Origin: Pseudomonas sp. FP2309
GTDB taxonomy: Bacteria > Pseudomonadota > Gammaproteobacteria > Pseudomonadales > Pseudomonadaceae
Direction of reading: 5' to 3'
NCBI RefSeq assembly: GCF_030687575.1
Contig: NZ_CP117439.1
Span: 1,736,001-1,800,000, forward strand
DNA length: 64,000 bases
Each line of letters begins with the position of its first letter. Within the stretch, counting starts at the first letter, position 1. The position numbers and the translations under genes were made by a program. The notes under the pieces were generated by a model that made no database searches, was not told where the DNA came from, and saw nothing but the letters and a program-made list of their open reading frames with translations. This document shows positions 51,044-60,913 of this stretch, in pieces.

Positions 51044-51528
51044 TCAATCTTTCTTGTCAAATTAATCATCTGATTGAGGTGTTGATAGCCCTTCGTTAGG
51101 GGTGATGACTTTATTGCTACCTTCTTGGTGCGTCTCCTACGAAATGGCGCCTATCATGTCAGCAAGTTACCGAATTTGGAGTCTTTTACGCGCTCGCTCA
51201 CGAAGCTTTCATGCAGCGGTGATCTGAAGCCACGAGCGCCATCTGGTCGGTAAATTTAAGGTGCTTAAGCATGCAATTTCCATCTTCCATGCTTTCGAGT
51301 GCCAGATCGCTAAAAATAAAATTTCAATACTAGTATAATAAAGCGTCGTTATTTTTGCGGCTGGACTATTTTATTTTTCTGTGATGATGGCCTGTTAAGT
51401 TTTTTTGTTTTTAGTGAGAATGGTTTTCATCCTTTGTTCTGCATCTGCGGGGTGAAAGCATAAAGGTAAAATGGCTTTATAAAAATCGCAGAGGCGATTT
51501 TTACGACAACGGATTAATGGAAATACAC
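51044..51528. other. 485-bp intergenic region, promoter of the O-antigen cluster
   Basis: No gene seen. A TATAAT at 51334-51339 preceded by A/T-rich sequence (AAAAATAAAATTTCAATAC) is the best -10 candidate, giving a leader of nearly 190 nt. I searched by eye for the ops/JUMPstart core GGCGGTAG and did not find it. In P. aeruginosa, wzz lies at this place; here it is absent. Confidence 0.45.
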
Positions 51529-52806
51529 ATGCTAAAACTGGACGACATCAAACTGGCTGTAATAGGCCTTGGTTACGTGGGTTTGCCACTGGCTGTTGAG
51601 TTTGGCAAGCAGCGCCCAGTGATCGGATTTGACATCAACCAAGCAAGGATTGATGCGCTGAAGGCTGGGCACGACGCCACGTTGGAAGTCTGTGCTGCGG
51701 AGCTGAAAGAGGCTGGTTTTTTGTCGTTCAGTTCGGATCAAAAAGACCTAGTGGCTTGTAATATCTACATCGTCACAGTGCCGACGCCGATCGATACTTA
51801 CAAGCAACCGGACCTGACGCCCCTGATCAAGGCTTCGGAAATGCTAGGTAGAGTGTTAAAGAAAGGCAATATTGTTATCTATGAGTCTACGGTTTATCCC
51901 GGTGCCACCGAAGAAGTCTGTGTTCCTGTGCTGGAAAAAGCTTCAGGCTTGAAGTTTAACAGTGATTTTTATGCTGGCTATAGTCCGGAGCGAATTAATC
52001 CAGGTGATAAAGTTCACCGATTGACAACTATCAAGAAGGTGACTGCCGGTTCGACTGCAGATGTAGCCGAGTTGGTGGATAGGCTTTATAATCAAGTTGT
52101 GATCGCGGGCACGCACAAGGCTTCCAGTATCAAAGTGGCCGAAGCTGCCAAGGTGATTGAAAATACTCAGCGTGACTTGAATATTGCTTTGATAAACGAG
52201 TTGGCAATTATATTCAATAAGATGGGGATTGATACCGAAGCGGTCTTAGAGGCGGCGGGAACGAAGTGGAACTTTCTGCCATTCAGGCCAGGGTTGGTTG
52301 GCGGGCACTGCATTGGTGTCGACCCTTACTATCTGACGCACAAGGCGCAATCGATCGGATATCACCCGGAAATTATATTGGCCGGACGCAGGTTGAATGA
52401 CGGAATGGGGGCGTACGTTGTCTCGCAAATGGTCAAGGCCATGCTCAAGAAGCAGATTCAGGTAGACGGTGCGCGTATTCTTTTGATGGGTCTCGCGTTC
52501 AAGGAAAATTGCCCTGATCTAAGAAATACCCGCATAGTCGATATCGTTAGCGAGCTGGCTGAATACAACATCGCTGTCGACGTTTATGATCCTTGGGTGA
52601 GCAAGGAAGAGGCTGAGAAAGAGTATGGCATTCGTACTATAGCGGCTCCCGACGAGTCTGCGTACGATGGTGTGATATTGGCAGTAGCACATGAAGAATT
52701 CCGCCAGGCGGGCGTAGCAAAAATACGCAGTTACGGCAAGACAAAGCACGTACTTTATGACCTCAAGTATCTGTTGAAGGCCGAAGAGTCTGATTTGCGT
52801 CTATAG
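51529..52806 (+). CDS. UDP-N-acetyl-D-galactosamine/glucosamine 6-dehydrogenase (TviB/WbpO-like)
   Basis: 425 residues from ATG 51529 (GGA 8 bp upstream; ATG 51517 adds 4). Nucleotide-sugar dehydrogenase: NAD motif [22 protein letters not shown], and catalytic Cys in [12 protein letters not shown]. It oxidises UDP-HexNAc to UDP-HexNAc-uronic acid by two steps. With the epimerase that follows, it would give UDP-GalNAcA, as in Vi antigen or P. aeruginosa O6. First gene of the O-antigen cluster. Confidence 0.9.
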   Translation: MLKLDDIKLAVIGLGYVGLPLAVEFGKQRPVIGFDINQARIDALKAGHDATLEVCAAELKEAGFLSFSSDQKDLVACNIYIVTVPTPIDTYKQPDLTPLIKASEMLGRVLKKGNIVIYESTVYPGATEEVCVPVLEKASGLKFNSDFYAGYSPERINPGDKVHRLTTIKKVTAGSTADVAELVDRLYNQVVIAGTHKASSIKVAEAAKVIENTQRDLNIALINELAIIFNKMGIDTEAVLEAAGTKWNFLPFRPGLVGGHCIGVDPYYLTHKAQSIGYHPEIILAGRRLNDGMGAYVVSQMVKAMLKKQIQVDGARILLMGLAFKENCPDLRNTRIVDIVSELAEYNIAVDVYDPWVSKEEAEKEYGIRTIAAPDESAYDGVILAVAHEEFRQAGVAKIRSYGKTKHVLYDLKYLLKAEESDLRL

Positions 52807-52843
52807 AACGCTCGGTTGAGATAATTGGTAGGGGAGGTGAAGC

Positions 52844-53881
52844 ATGAATGGATATAAGAAGCTTCTTTTGGAAATTTCGACGTCACCAAAAAAATGGTTG
52901 GTGACTGGTGTTGCCGGTTTTATTGGATCGAATCTTCTGGAAACACTGCTGTTGGCCGAGCAGTGGGTGGTAGGAATAGACAATTTTTCTACGGGGCACA
53001 AGAAAAATCTTGAAGAAGTGCAAGGTATTGTCAGCGCCGAACAATGGGCGCGCTTTACCTTTGTCGAAGGTGATATAAGGTCACTGGAGGATTGCAACTC
53101 AGTCTGTCAGGGGGTTGACTACATCTTGCATCAAGCGGCCTTAGGATCTGTTCCGCGCTCCATTGATGACCCGATTAACACCAATAGTACCAATATTGAT
53201 GGTTTTCTCAACATGTTGGTTGCTGCCAAAGGTGCGGGGGTGAAAAGCTTCACTTATGCAGCCAGTAGCTCCACTTACGGCGATCACCCTGGGTTGCCTA
53301 AGGTTGAGGCTATCATTGGCAAGCCTATTTCTCCCTACGCTGTGACAAAGTATGTAAACGAACTCTATGCTGATGTATTTTCCCGCTGCTACGGTTTCAA
53401 CACTGTAGGCCTGCGCTATTTTAACGTTTTCGGTAAGCGCCAAGATCCCAATGGTGCTTATGCAGCGGTTATCCCGAAGTGGATTTCCTCGATGATATCC
53501 GGTGAGGATATCTATGTTAACGGTGATGGTGAAACCAGTCGGGATTTCTGTTTCATCGAGAATACTGTCCAGGCCAACTTGCTCGCGGCGACCAGTACAA
53601 GCGCTGAATCCTTAAACCAAGTCTATAATGTCGCTGTGGGTGACCGTACGACATTGAACCAATTGTTTGCGTTGCTGGCTGCAGAACTTTCCAAGAATGC
53701 TGTTGTTTGCCAGCGTAGTCCGGAATATCGAGACTTCAGGGCGGGCGATGTCAAGCACTCGCAAGCTGACATAGGGAAAGTCAAGGCACTGTTGGGATAT
53801 GCCCCCGAGTATAGTGTGGAGCAAGGTATTGCGGTGGCAATGCCTTGGTACGTTAACGCCTTGGCGCAAGGTGTGAAATGA
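52844..53881 (+). CDS. UDP-GlcNAc/GalNAc(A) 4-epimerase (TviC/WbpP-like)
   Basis: 345 residues, extended SDR: cofactor motif [10 protein letters not shown] (21-30), Ser-rich AASSSTYGD and catalytic Y-x3-K in [11 protein letters not shown]. The N-terminal extension of about 18 residues before the first strand is characteristic of the WbpP/TviC group. It interconverts gluco and galacto forms of UDP-HexNAc or its uronic acid. GGGGAGGTGAAGC before ATG 52844; stop overlaps the next gene. Confidence 0.88.
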   Translation: MNGYKKLLLEISTSPKKWLVTGVAGFIGSNLLETLLLAEQWVVGIDNFSTGHKKNLEEVQGIVSAEQWARFTFVEGDIRSLEDCNSVCQGVDYILHQAALGSVPRSIDDPINTNSTNIDGFLNMLVAAKGAGVKSFTYAASSSTYGDHPGLPKVEAIIGKPISPYAVTKYVNELYADVFSRCYGFNTVGLRYFNVFGKRQDPNGAYAAVIPKWISSMISGEDIYVNGDGETSRDFCFIENTVQANLLAATSTSAESLNQVYNVAVGDRTTLNQLFALLAAELSKNAVVCQRSPEYRDFRAGDVKHSQADIGKVKALLGYAPEYSVEQGIAVAMPWYVNALAQGVK

Positions 53882-54294
53882 ATAGCTTAGAGTGGGTCAG
53901 CTTTCCACCCCTGGGCGATGAACGGGGGTCTCTGGTTGCGATAGAGGCGGAGAAGACCGTTCCCTTTGAGATTAAAAGGGTCTATTACATCTTCGGTACA
54001 CAAGAGAGTGTGGCTAGAGGTTTTCATGCGCATCGCAATCTGAAGCAAGTAGCGGTGTGCGTGATAGGTCATTGTGAAATGATACTGGACAACGGCTCCG
54101 TCCGGAGTATGGCTAGGTTGGACTCGCCGACCAAAGGGTTGGTTATTGGGGATTTGGTTTGGCGAGAAATGCATAACTTCAGCGAAGATTGTGTATTGCT
54201 GGTCTTGGCCAGTGAGCATTATGACGAGGGTGATTACATAAGGGATTATGCCGAATTTTTGGCCGTCGTAGCGGATAGCCAGCCACCGGCCTGA
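53878..54294 (+). CDS. dTDP-4-keto-6-deoxyglucose 3,4-ketoisomerase (FdtA/QdtA, cupin)
   Basis: 138 residues, small cupin of the WxcM/FdtA group: [34 protein letters not shown] with the catalytic His pair, and [18 protein letters not shown]. It shifts the keto group from C4 to C3 of dTDP-4-keto-6-deoxyglucose. Overlaps the epimerase stop by 4 bp (ATGA). Paired with the aminotransferase FdtB-like gene that follows. The substrate-forming genes rmlA and rmlB are not in this window. Confidence 0.85.
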   Translation: MNSLEWVSFPPLGDERGSLVAIEAEKTVPFEIKRVYYIFGTQESVARGFHAHRNLKQVAVCVIGHCEMILDNGSVRSMARLDSPTKGLVIGDLVWREMHNFSEDCVLLVLASEHYDEGDYIRDYAEFLAVVADSQPPA

Positions 54295-54364
54295 TGTAAA
54301 TACCTGAGTCAATTTAGTAAATAAGATTTTTCATAAGTATCAAGCGAATGCGAGTGACTTTATC

Positions 54365-55492
54365 ATGGTTGAGTTTTTGAATCTTAAATCTGCCAACGTA
54401 TCGATGCGTGACGAGCTGATTGGCGCGTGCACAAGGGTTGTAGACTCTGGTTGGTACGTAGCGGGTCAAGAGCTGAACCAATTTGAGGCTTCGTTCGCCA
54501 AATACTGTGGCGCAAAGCATTGTGTTGGAGTGGCCAATGGTCTTGATGCGCTAGTTTTGATACTGCGTGCGTGGAAGTTGATGGGTAAACTGCAGGATGG
54601 CGATGAAGTCATTGTGCCAGCAAATACCTATATTGCCAGTATTCTCGCAATTACAGAAAACAACCTAGTGCCTGTACTGGTTGAACCCGATGAGCAGACG
54701 TTCAATCTATCGCATACACGCACACGTGCTGCTTTGACTTCTCGAACCCGAGTTATCCTTGCCGTCCATTTGTACGGGCAGCTTGCGTGCATGCCGGAGT
54801 TGATGGACATCGCCAAATCCAACAAATTGCTTGTACTGGAGGACGCAGCGCAAGCACACGGCGCTAGCTCAAATGGGAAGAAAGCTGGTAGCTGGGGCGA
54901 TGCAGCGGGGTTCAGCTTCTACCCTGGCAAAAATTTGGGCGCATTGGGCGATGCAGGCGCTGTTGTGACTAGCAGTGATGAGTTAGCGAATGCGCTTCAA
55001 GCACTTAGAAATTATGGCTCGCATCAGCGCTACCATAACATGTACCAAGGCGTTAATAGTCGGCTTGACGAAATTCAAGCGGCCATGCTGAGTGTCAAAC
55101 TCAAGTATTTGGATGTGCAAACCGCGCACCGACGGGAAATTGCCCAGTTCTACCTGGACCATATCGAGAATCCGACTATTGTGTTGCCTTTGCGACCAAG
55201 TGTGGACGTGCGGACTATGAAGTCTCATGTCTGGCACCTATTTGTAGTGCGCAGTGAACAGCGAGAGGCACTCCAGTCACATTTACTGAAGCACGACATA
55301 CAGTCGTTGATTCACTATCCTATTCCACCGCATAAGCAAGCAGCCTATCAGAGCCTAAATGGACTATCCTTGGAGATAACAGAAAATATCCATAGAACAG
55401 TCCTGAGCCTGCCGATCGGGCCGACTCTTAGCATCGCGGACGCAACGCAAGTTGTCGAGGCGTGTAACAGTTTCAACGGCGTCAGCGCATAA
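54365..55492 (+). CDS. Sugar aminotransferase of the DegT/DnrJ/EryC1/StrS family (FdtB-like)
   Basis: 375 residues. PLP Lys in [16 protein letters not shown]; other family blocks are [60 protein letters not shown]. Together with the ketoisomerase it makes dTDP-3-amino-3,6-dideoxy-galactose (or the glucose form). The matching acetyltransferase (FdtC) is not seen and may lie beyond the window. Start overlaps nothing; weak ribosome site. Confidence 0.85.
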   Translation: MVEFLNLKSANVSMRDELIGACTRVVDSGWYVAGQELNQFEASFAKYCGAKHCVGVANGLDALVLILRAWKLMGKLQDGDEVIVPANTYIASILAITENNLVPVLVEPDEQTFNLSHTRTRAALTSRTRVILAVHLYGQLACMPELMDIAKSNKLLVLEDAAQAHGASSNGKKAGSWGDAAGFSFYPGKNLGALGDAGAVVTSSDELANALQALRNYGSHQRYHNMYQGVNSRLDEIQAAMLSVKLKYLDVQTAHRREIAQFYLDHIENPTIVLPLRPSVDVRTMKSHVWHLFVVRSEQREALQSHLLKHDIQSLIHYPIPPHKQAAYQSLNGLSLEITENIHRTVLSLPIGPTLSIADATQVVEACNSFNGVSA

Positions 55493-56778
55493 TGACTTTT
55501 GTAAGAACAAGTCTGCTCAATGCTGTTGCGGTTGTAATTAAAATGCTTACCTTGCTAGGGATAAATAAAATATTAGCCGTGTATGTCGGTCCTGCAGGGT
55601 ATGCGGCGTTAGGGCAGTTTCAAAATTTGGTTCAGATGATCACTACCTTTGCCGGTGGTTCAATGAATACGGGCGTGACAAAGTACACAGCAGAATACGC
55701 AGGAGATAGCGGTCGGCAGCACCGAATATGGGCCACAGCAGGCATTGTCTCTTTAATTGGAGCGTGCATTGCAGCCTTGCTGATTGCTCTATTTTCCAGA
55801 CCTCTGGCGCGTTACTTCTTGAGCGCTGAAACCCATTACACGGTGTTTTATTGGCTTTCATGTGGTTTGATTTTTTTTGTTCTAAACTCATTGTTGTTGG
55901 CGATACTGAATGGTAAGAAAGAAGTGGCGGCCTACGTAACTGCCAATATTATTGGCAGTCTACTGAGCTTTGTAATTGTCGTTGTTTTATCCGTTTATTT
56001 TGGGATGTACGGTGCGTTGGTGTCACTCTCGGTCTACCAGTCTATCGCCTGTGTCGCAACGGCCTATATCTGCTCGCGTAAATCCTGGTTCAGCTTTCGA
56101 TTACTGGTCGGTGTAATTGATCAACAAGCGTTATTTAAACTGTTGAAGTTTTCGCTTATGGTCGGAGTATCTGCTGCGTGTGTACCCTTGTCGAGTATGC
56201 TGGTCCGTGATTATTTGATAGGCGCCTACGGGATTGATTTTGCCGGTTATTGGGAAGCGTTGACCAGACTTAGCGGGGCCTACCTGATGCTGGTCACGAC
56301 TACCTTAAGTTTGTATTTCCTCCCTAGATATTCGGAGATAAAATCCGTCACGGAACTTAGGGTTGAAGTTATAAAAGCGCTGTGCATGATCGTACCCGTT
56401 GCGCTGTTGGGAAGTGCCAGTGTTTATCTATTAAGGGAGTGGTTGATAAAACTGCTATTTTCCAGTGACTTTCTACCGATTGAAAGTATGGTCGCTTGGC
56501 AGGTAGTTGGCGATACTTTGAAAATAACCAGTTGGGTGCTGGGTTTTTTGTTGTGGGCGAGAGCATTGGTCATTCCTTTTATCGTTACTGAAGTTGTATT
56601 TTCATTTGGTTTTTTCTTTGCGACAAAGTTTTTTTCGGCCCACTACGGCAGCGATGGAGTGGTCATAGCTTACGCGGTTAACTATTTGTTGTATTTGATA
56701 GCGCTAGCCCTGTTTTTCTTTTTGTGGTTTCGGAAGCATAAAATTCTTGAAGCTGGCGATGGACATAAGGAATGTTGA
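55492..56778 (+). CDS. wzx: O-antigen translocase (Wzx flippase)
   Basis: 428 residues, about 12 membrane segments, polysaccharide-export family (WzxE-like): LLGINKILAVYVGPAGYAALGQFQNL near the N-terminus. It would flip undecaprenyl-linked O-units across the inner membrane. Start overlaps the preceding stop by one base (TAATGA), stop overlaps the next start, so it is in the same operon. Confidence 0.85.
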   Translation: MTFVRTSLLNAVAVVIKMLTLLGINKILAVYVGPAGYAALGQFQNLVQMITTFAGGSMNTGVTKYTAEYAGDSGRQHRIWATAGIVSLIGACIAALLIALFSRPLARYFLSAETHYTVFYWLSCGLIFFVLNSLLLAILNGKKEVAAYVTANIIGSLLSFVIVVVLSVYFGMYGALVSLSVYQSIACVATAYICSRKSWFSFRLLVGVIDQQALFKLLKFSLMVGVSAACVPLSSMLVRDYLIGAYGIDFAGYWEALTRLSGAYLMLVTTTLSLYFLPRYSEIKSVTELRVEVIKALCMIVPVALLGSASVYLLREWLIKLLFSSDFLPIESMVAWQVVGDTLKITSWVLGFLLWARALVIPFIVTEVVFSFGFFFATKFFSAHYGSDGVVIAYAVNYLLYLIALALFFFLWFRKHKILEAGDGHKEC

Positions 56779-57653
56779 ACGTAAGTATTATAGTGCCCTC
56801 GTACAATCACTCGAGTTTCGTCTGTGCGACAATTGAGTCGATAATGAATCAAACGGCAGCGCGCAGCAGCTATGAATTGATAGTGGTTGATGATTGTTCT
56901 TCGGATGACAGTGTCCAGAAAATTAGGTGTCTTCAAGAGAAATATGATTTTGTATTTATTGAGAGTGAAGTAAATACTGGTGTGAATGGTGCTATCGAAC
57001 GCGCCTTGGAAGTGTGCAGTGGTGCATATGTATCGCTGATTGGTTCAGACGACGTTTTGCTGCCTAATAAAGTATCTGATCAAGTGAGCTTTTTGCTTGC
57101 AAATGATGTTGATTGTGTTTATTCATTGGGAGAAATAATCAACGAACAAGGTAATGTTTTTAACAGGCAGAACCTGTCTGAGTTCGAGCGTGCTTTAAAT
57201 TCCGGTCAAGGCTACACATTTTGTGCCGTCGATGACACCTCTGCACCTTTGTTACAGTCTGCGATGATGAAAGCGGATTTGATGCGAGAGGTGTCGGGGT
57301 TGAGAAGTAAATTTAAATCAGATGACTGGGTTGTGCTGCTGTATTTTTTAAAAGGCTATAAAGTCGGATTTCAGAACTTGGCAACGTTTCAATATCGACT
57401 TCACCCTGGCAATACCCATTCGGACTGTTGGAAAACTCTTCCAATGAGACTTGAAGTTCCCTGTGTATTTTTTTCGTCAAAAGAGTCAGGTTTGCGGAAT
57501 AAGTCGATATCTAATATATTTTTTTCGCACTCCGCAAGCCTGTTTAGAGGGCGTAAGTATTTGGCTGGTTTACGCTTTTTGCTTGCCGGCCTTTGCTTTG
57601 GTTTTCCTTTGAAAAAACTGGTTCGGTCGGTGAGTAGGAGGCTCGTAGGATGA
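56772..57653 (+). CDS. Glycosyltransferase family 2
   Basis: 293 residues. GT-A fold: VSIIVPSYNHSSFV, nucleotide site IVVDDCSSDDS, and DxD-like LIGSDDVLLP; basic C-terminus for membrane contact. Adds a sugar of the O-unit on the cytoplasmic side. Acceptor and donor unknown. Overlaps wzx by 7 bp and the next gene by 4 bp. Confidence 0.82.
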   Translation: MLNVSIIVPSYNHSSFVCATIESIMNQTAARSSYELIVVDDCSSDDSVQKIRCLQEKYDFVFIESEVNTGVNGAIERALEVCSGAYVSLIGSDDVLLPNKVSDQVSFLLANDVDCVYSLGEIINEQGNVFNRQNLSEFERALNSGQGYTFCAVDDTSAPLLQSAMMKADLMREVSGLRSKFKSDDWVVLLYFLKGYKVGFQNLATFQYRLHPGNTHSDCWKTLPMRLEVPCVFFSSKESGLRNKSISNIFFSHSASLFRGRKYLAGLRFLLAGLCFGFPLKKLVRSVSRRLVG

Positions 57654-58552
57654 GTGCGCTATCAGTTTCTATTATTATTCTCACCTATAACCACGAGTCA
57701 TTTATTTTGGAGGCGTTGCAGTCGGTTGCACTCCAGGAATATCCTGGCGTTCAACTGGTTATCGGTGATGATGCGTCAAGCGATCGAACGTGTGATGTGA
57801 TTGATCAGTTCGAACAACAATCCGGAATGAATATTGATAAAGTTTATTTCGATGCAAATGTTGGTATTACCAAGAATTTTAATGCTTGCCTGGAACGTTG
57901 TCAGGGAGATGTGATTTTTGTGCTGGGTGGAGATGATGTTTTCTGCCTTGGAAAGATCGCAGCGCAAGTGAAGCATCTTGAAGACAATCCAAATGTCACA
58001 ATTTCGTATCATGATGTTGAGGTGTTTGACTCTGACTCAAATCGAGTCATGTATCTCTATAATCAAATGCATGGTAAGCACGAAGGTGGAGCGGCACAGC
58101 TGGTTCGACGTGGGGCATTTGGTTGTGGTTGTTCGGTAGCGATCCGAAATAAAAGTTTGCCAGCTTGCGATGAACGCATAAAATTTGCGTCAGACTGGCT
58201 TTGGTATATTGAAATTTTGATGCTCTCTGGTGGCGAGATTAAATATCTCGAGGGTGTTTATGCGCGTTATCGCAGGCACGCCAATAACATCACAGGTAGT
58301 AGTCATTTGCAGCAGCAGTATGCAGAAGTTATGCAGACGCTGGATATCGTTTCTGGGAAGTATCCCTTGCTCAAGGCGGTCGCTAGTAAATCTGTTTCCG
58401 AGCGAAACATAGCATTCTCTATGAAGTTTTTTATTGCTGGTGAGTATTGGCGAGGATTGTCGTTGTTCAAAAAGGCAATGTTTACGAACAGTCTTGCGCC
58501 CCTGTTTTTTTTGCGTATCAGGATTAGGCGTATATTGAGGTTGTTTCGATAG
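57650..58552 (+). CDS. Glycosyltransferase family 2
   Basis: 300 residues. VSIIILTYNHESFI, IGDDASSDRT, and FVLGGDDVFCLGK as the DxD-type metal site; WLWYIEILMLSGG and a basic tail RIRIRRILRLFR. Related in pattern to the preceding gene but clearly different. Probably a second transferase for the O-unit. Start overlaps the preceding stop. Confidence 0.82.
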   Translation: MSALSVSIIILTYNHESFILEALQSVALQEYPGVQLVIGDDASSDRTCDVIDQFEQQSGMNIDKVYFDANVGITKNFNACLERCQGDVIFVLGGDDVFCLGKIAAQVKHLEDNPNVTISYHDVEVFDSDSNRVMYLYNQMHGKHEGGAAQLVRRGAFGCGCSVAIRNKSLPACDERIKFASDWLWYIEILMLSGGEIKYLEGVYARYRRHANNITGSSHLQQQYAEVMQTLDIVSGKYPLLKAVASKSVSERNIAFSMKFFIAGEYWRGLSLFKKAMFTNSLAPLFFLRIRIRRILRLFR

Positions 58553-58624
58553 TTAGTAGTTGAGATGTTTGTTGTTGATTTATTTTGTAATTGATGCTGG
58601 TAATATAACCGGTCGGGGGCATAG

Positions 58625-60904
58625 ATGGACGTCAAAAAAGCTAAGAAGATAGTTGGTGCCGTCGTTTCGTTATTTTTACTGGCAGGGCTCATGTTTTACT
58701 TGAGTCCTGCGGATATTCTGTCCCACGCACAACAGTTTCCTCCTGCCTTGCTGGTCTTGGTGTTTGCTCTTATGGTTGGGAACGTGGTGGTAGTGACCTT
58801 TAGATTCTGGCGAATTTTATCTCATTTTGATCACCCGCTGTCCTGGCTATTAGTGTTTAAAGCCAGTGCGGCTGCCAATATTGCCTCTTTATTGGTGATT
58901 CCTTTATTTGGACAAATGGCCGGCCGTCAGACAGTTTTACAATCTGCGGGTGTATCGGCGGTTGAAAATGCAGTCATTGCAGCCTATGAGCGGACAGTCG
59001 TCGCGGTAATCAGCGCTGCTTTTGCCATGCTTGGCGCTCTATATTTACTCGAAGGGGTTGTTAGCAAGTACCTAGATGAATTACCGGTTGTCGAAATTTT
59101 CTCGGTACTGCTGTTCGCGTTGGTTTTAAGCTTGGTGCTGGGCATCGGTAGGTTTGAAATTAAAATTGGCAGTAGTTTACTAGCAAAAAGAAATGCGAAG
59201 CGACTGTTGGAGGTTGCGTTAATATCATCCACAAGTAATCTTTTGATGCTAACTTGTTTTGTTTGTCTTTTTTCTGTGGTGGCTCCAAATGTCAGCATGT
59301 TGCAGCTGTTTTCTGCTGCTGCCATTGTATCGTTTGCCGCAGGGTTACCCGTTAGTTTTGGTGGCTGGGGGCTGCGCGAAGTCGTTTCGGTTTCTGTCTT
59401 GGGGACATTCGCTGTGAGTGCCGAACAGGCCCTTGCAGCTTCTATACTGTGCGGTCTCTTATCTGTACTTTCGGTGATTAGCTTGGCGCCATTCGCCTTG
59501 CGTAAAGGTAAGCATACGATGGCCCAGTCAGTGGAAGGGGGCGAGTTGGGTACCCCTTCAGCTCAGCGTAAGCTTGGGGGGTCTTACCTTGAGCGCTCTG
59601 CGGCATGGGTGCTTTGTTTCTGTGTATCATTGTTTATTTTTTTCCAAATTATAATCAAATACGGTGAAAGTGCTATCAGCGTGAACCTGGCTGACCCATT
59701 TGCGATACTTGCGCTGTCGGTTGTTCTCTTGAATGCAGTCTTTAGTCGTTCAGCGCCACGCTGGCGATTTCTTCGGGTAAATTCCTTGTTGTTACTTGTC
59801 ACGCTTGTTATGTTCCTAGGTTATGCCCATGGCTTCTATAGTATTGGAGCTAACGGTTGGGCACTGGGTAAGATGTTCGGCTGGTTTGTTTTGCTGGGTT
59901 TTGCATCCGCTGGTTACCTCGCTGCCGCATACTTTGGTTTGCCTGGGGCAAGGCGAGTAGTCGAAACCATGGTTGCAGTTACCTGTGTAATCATCATCTT
60001 GCAGATTGCACTTAGGATTCTGCATCTCTACGGAATAATTCATTGGTCTGGCTTTACCTACTCAATTGACGGTTATGTCGGTAATAGGAATGCACTGGCA
60101 TTTCAGATCATCTGTGTTGCTGCGGCGTTTATTAGCTTGTCTCCGCTTTATCAGGGGGGATGCTTGCGGGCGTTTCCGTCCATTAAGTGCAGTGTTTTTG
60201 CCGTTGTGGCGCTGGCGATAATGATAGCCGGAACTTTCTACACATCTTCGCGTTCAGGTATTGTTACTATTCTGGTGCTGCTGTTGTTCGCTGGAATCTT
60301 CAATATGATGAAGCGCTCTCATTTACTGGCATCGCTTATTGTTTCCTTTGTCTTCTATGCTGTCATAATTTACTTTCCGATTGTGCTTGGTTTTTTTGAT
60401 GATCCGCTCTCTTTCGAGCTTGGTGATAGTTTTTCATTCCCGCATATACAAACTCAACCCGCATTTTCAATGTCTGAGAGTGACGCAGGTAGAGCCTCTA
60501 TAAATAGTGCCGCAATTACTGCATGGCTACAGTCTCCCTGGTGGGGTAACGGCTTGGGCTACTTTTTTGACAAGAGCAGCCGGCTTGTCGGTTTTCCTGT
60601 AATTATTCACAACACTGCATTGTGGGTGCTCACTGAGTTTGGCGTTGCTGGATTGAGTTGTTTTGCGTTGATGTTTATTTATCTGTGTTTCAGTGCATTC
60701 TTTAAAAAGAAGCGCAGTGTCAGAGATAATGCAATTATTTTGTTGCTGTTAGGTTTTGCTTTAATGAGCCTTTTTCATGAGGTTATGTATCAGCGAGTAT
60801 TTTGGTTTTTGCTCGGTCTTATGATCGCGTCGCAGTTTGTTCGTGCGCCAATTAAGCTAAGTACATCCGCTCTCACGACTTCCCCAGCTCAAACGGAATT
60901 GTAG
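58625..60904 (+). CDS. Large membrane protein: LPG-synthase-type TM domain fused to O-antigen polymerase/ligase (Wzy/WaaL-like)
   Basis: 759 residues, about 18-20 membrane segments. Residues 1-295 resemble the integral membrane part of lysylphosphatidylglycerol synthases and AglD-like flippases (VVTFRFWRILSHFDHP, NIASLLVIPLFGQMAGR, LPVSFGGWGLREVVSV). After a hydrophilic linker (about 295-325) a second membrane block follows with Wzy_C marks: GNRNALAFQIICVAA, AGTFYTSSRSGIVTILVLL, and the periplasmic loop WWGNGLGYF...HNTALWVLTEFG. The second half is the cluster's likely O-polymerase. I do not know such a fusion as a standard architecture. The frame is open throughout; a sequencing-caused fusion would need a lost stop or indel. 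Gene symbol not assigned. Confidence 0.72.
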   Translation: MDVKKAKKIVGAVVSLFLLAGLMFYLSPADILSHAQQFPPALLVLVFALMVGNVVVVTFRFWRILSHFDHPLSWLLVFKASAAANIASLLVIPLFGQMAGRQTVLQSAGVSAVENAVIAAYERTVVAVISAAFAMLGALYLLEGVVSKYLDELPVVEIFSVLLFALVLSLVLGIGRFEIKIGSSLLAKRNAKRLLEVALISSTSNLLMLTCFVCLFSVVAPNVSMLQLFSAAAIVSFAAGLPVSFGGWGLREVVSVSVLGTFAVSAEQALAASILCGLLSVLSVISLAPFALRKGKHTMAQSVEGGELGTPSAQRKLGGSYLERSAAWVLCFCVSLFIFFQIIIKYGESAISVNLADPFAILALSVVLLNAVFSRSAPRWRFLRVNSLLLLVTLVMFLGYAHGFYSIGANGWALGKMFGWFVLLGFASAGYLAAAYFGLPGARRVVETMVAVTCVIIILQIALRILHLYGIIHWSGFTYSIDGYVGNRNALAFQIICVAAAFISLSPLYQGGCLRAFPSIKCSVFAVVALAIMIAGTFYTSSRSGIVTILVLLLFAGIFNMMKRSHLLASLIVSFVFYAVIIYFPIVLGFFDDPLSFELGDSFSFPHIQTQPAFSMSESDAGRASINSAAITAWLQSPWWGNGLGYFFDKSSRLVGFPVIIHNTALWVLTEFGVAGLSCFALMFIYLCFSAFFKKKRSVRDNAIILLLLGFALMSLFHEVMYQRVFWFLLGLMIASQFVRAPIKLSTSALTTSPAQTEL

Positions 60905-60913
60905 GTATTCTTC

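Noticed and set aside
51044..51528. ops/JUMPstart element before the O-antigen cluster
   Set aside because: No GGCGGTAG core seen by eye; GCGGTGAT near 51214 is not close enough.
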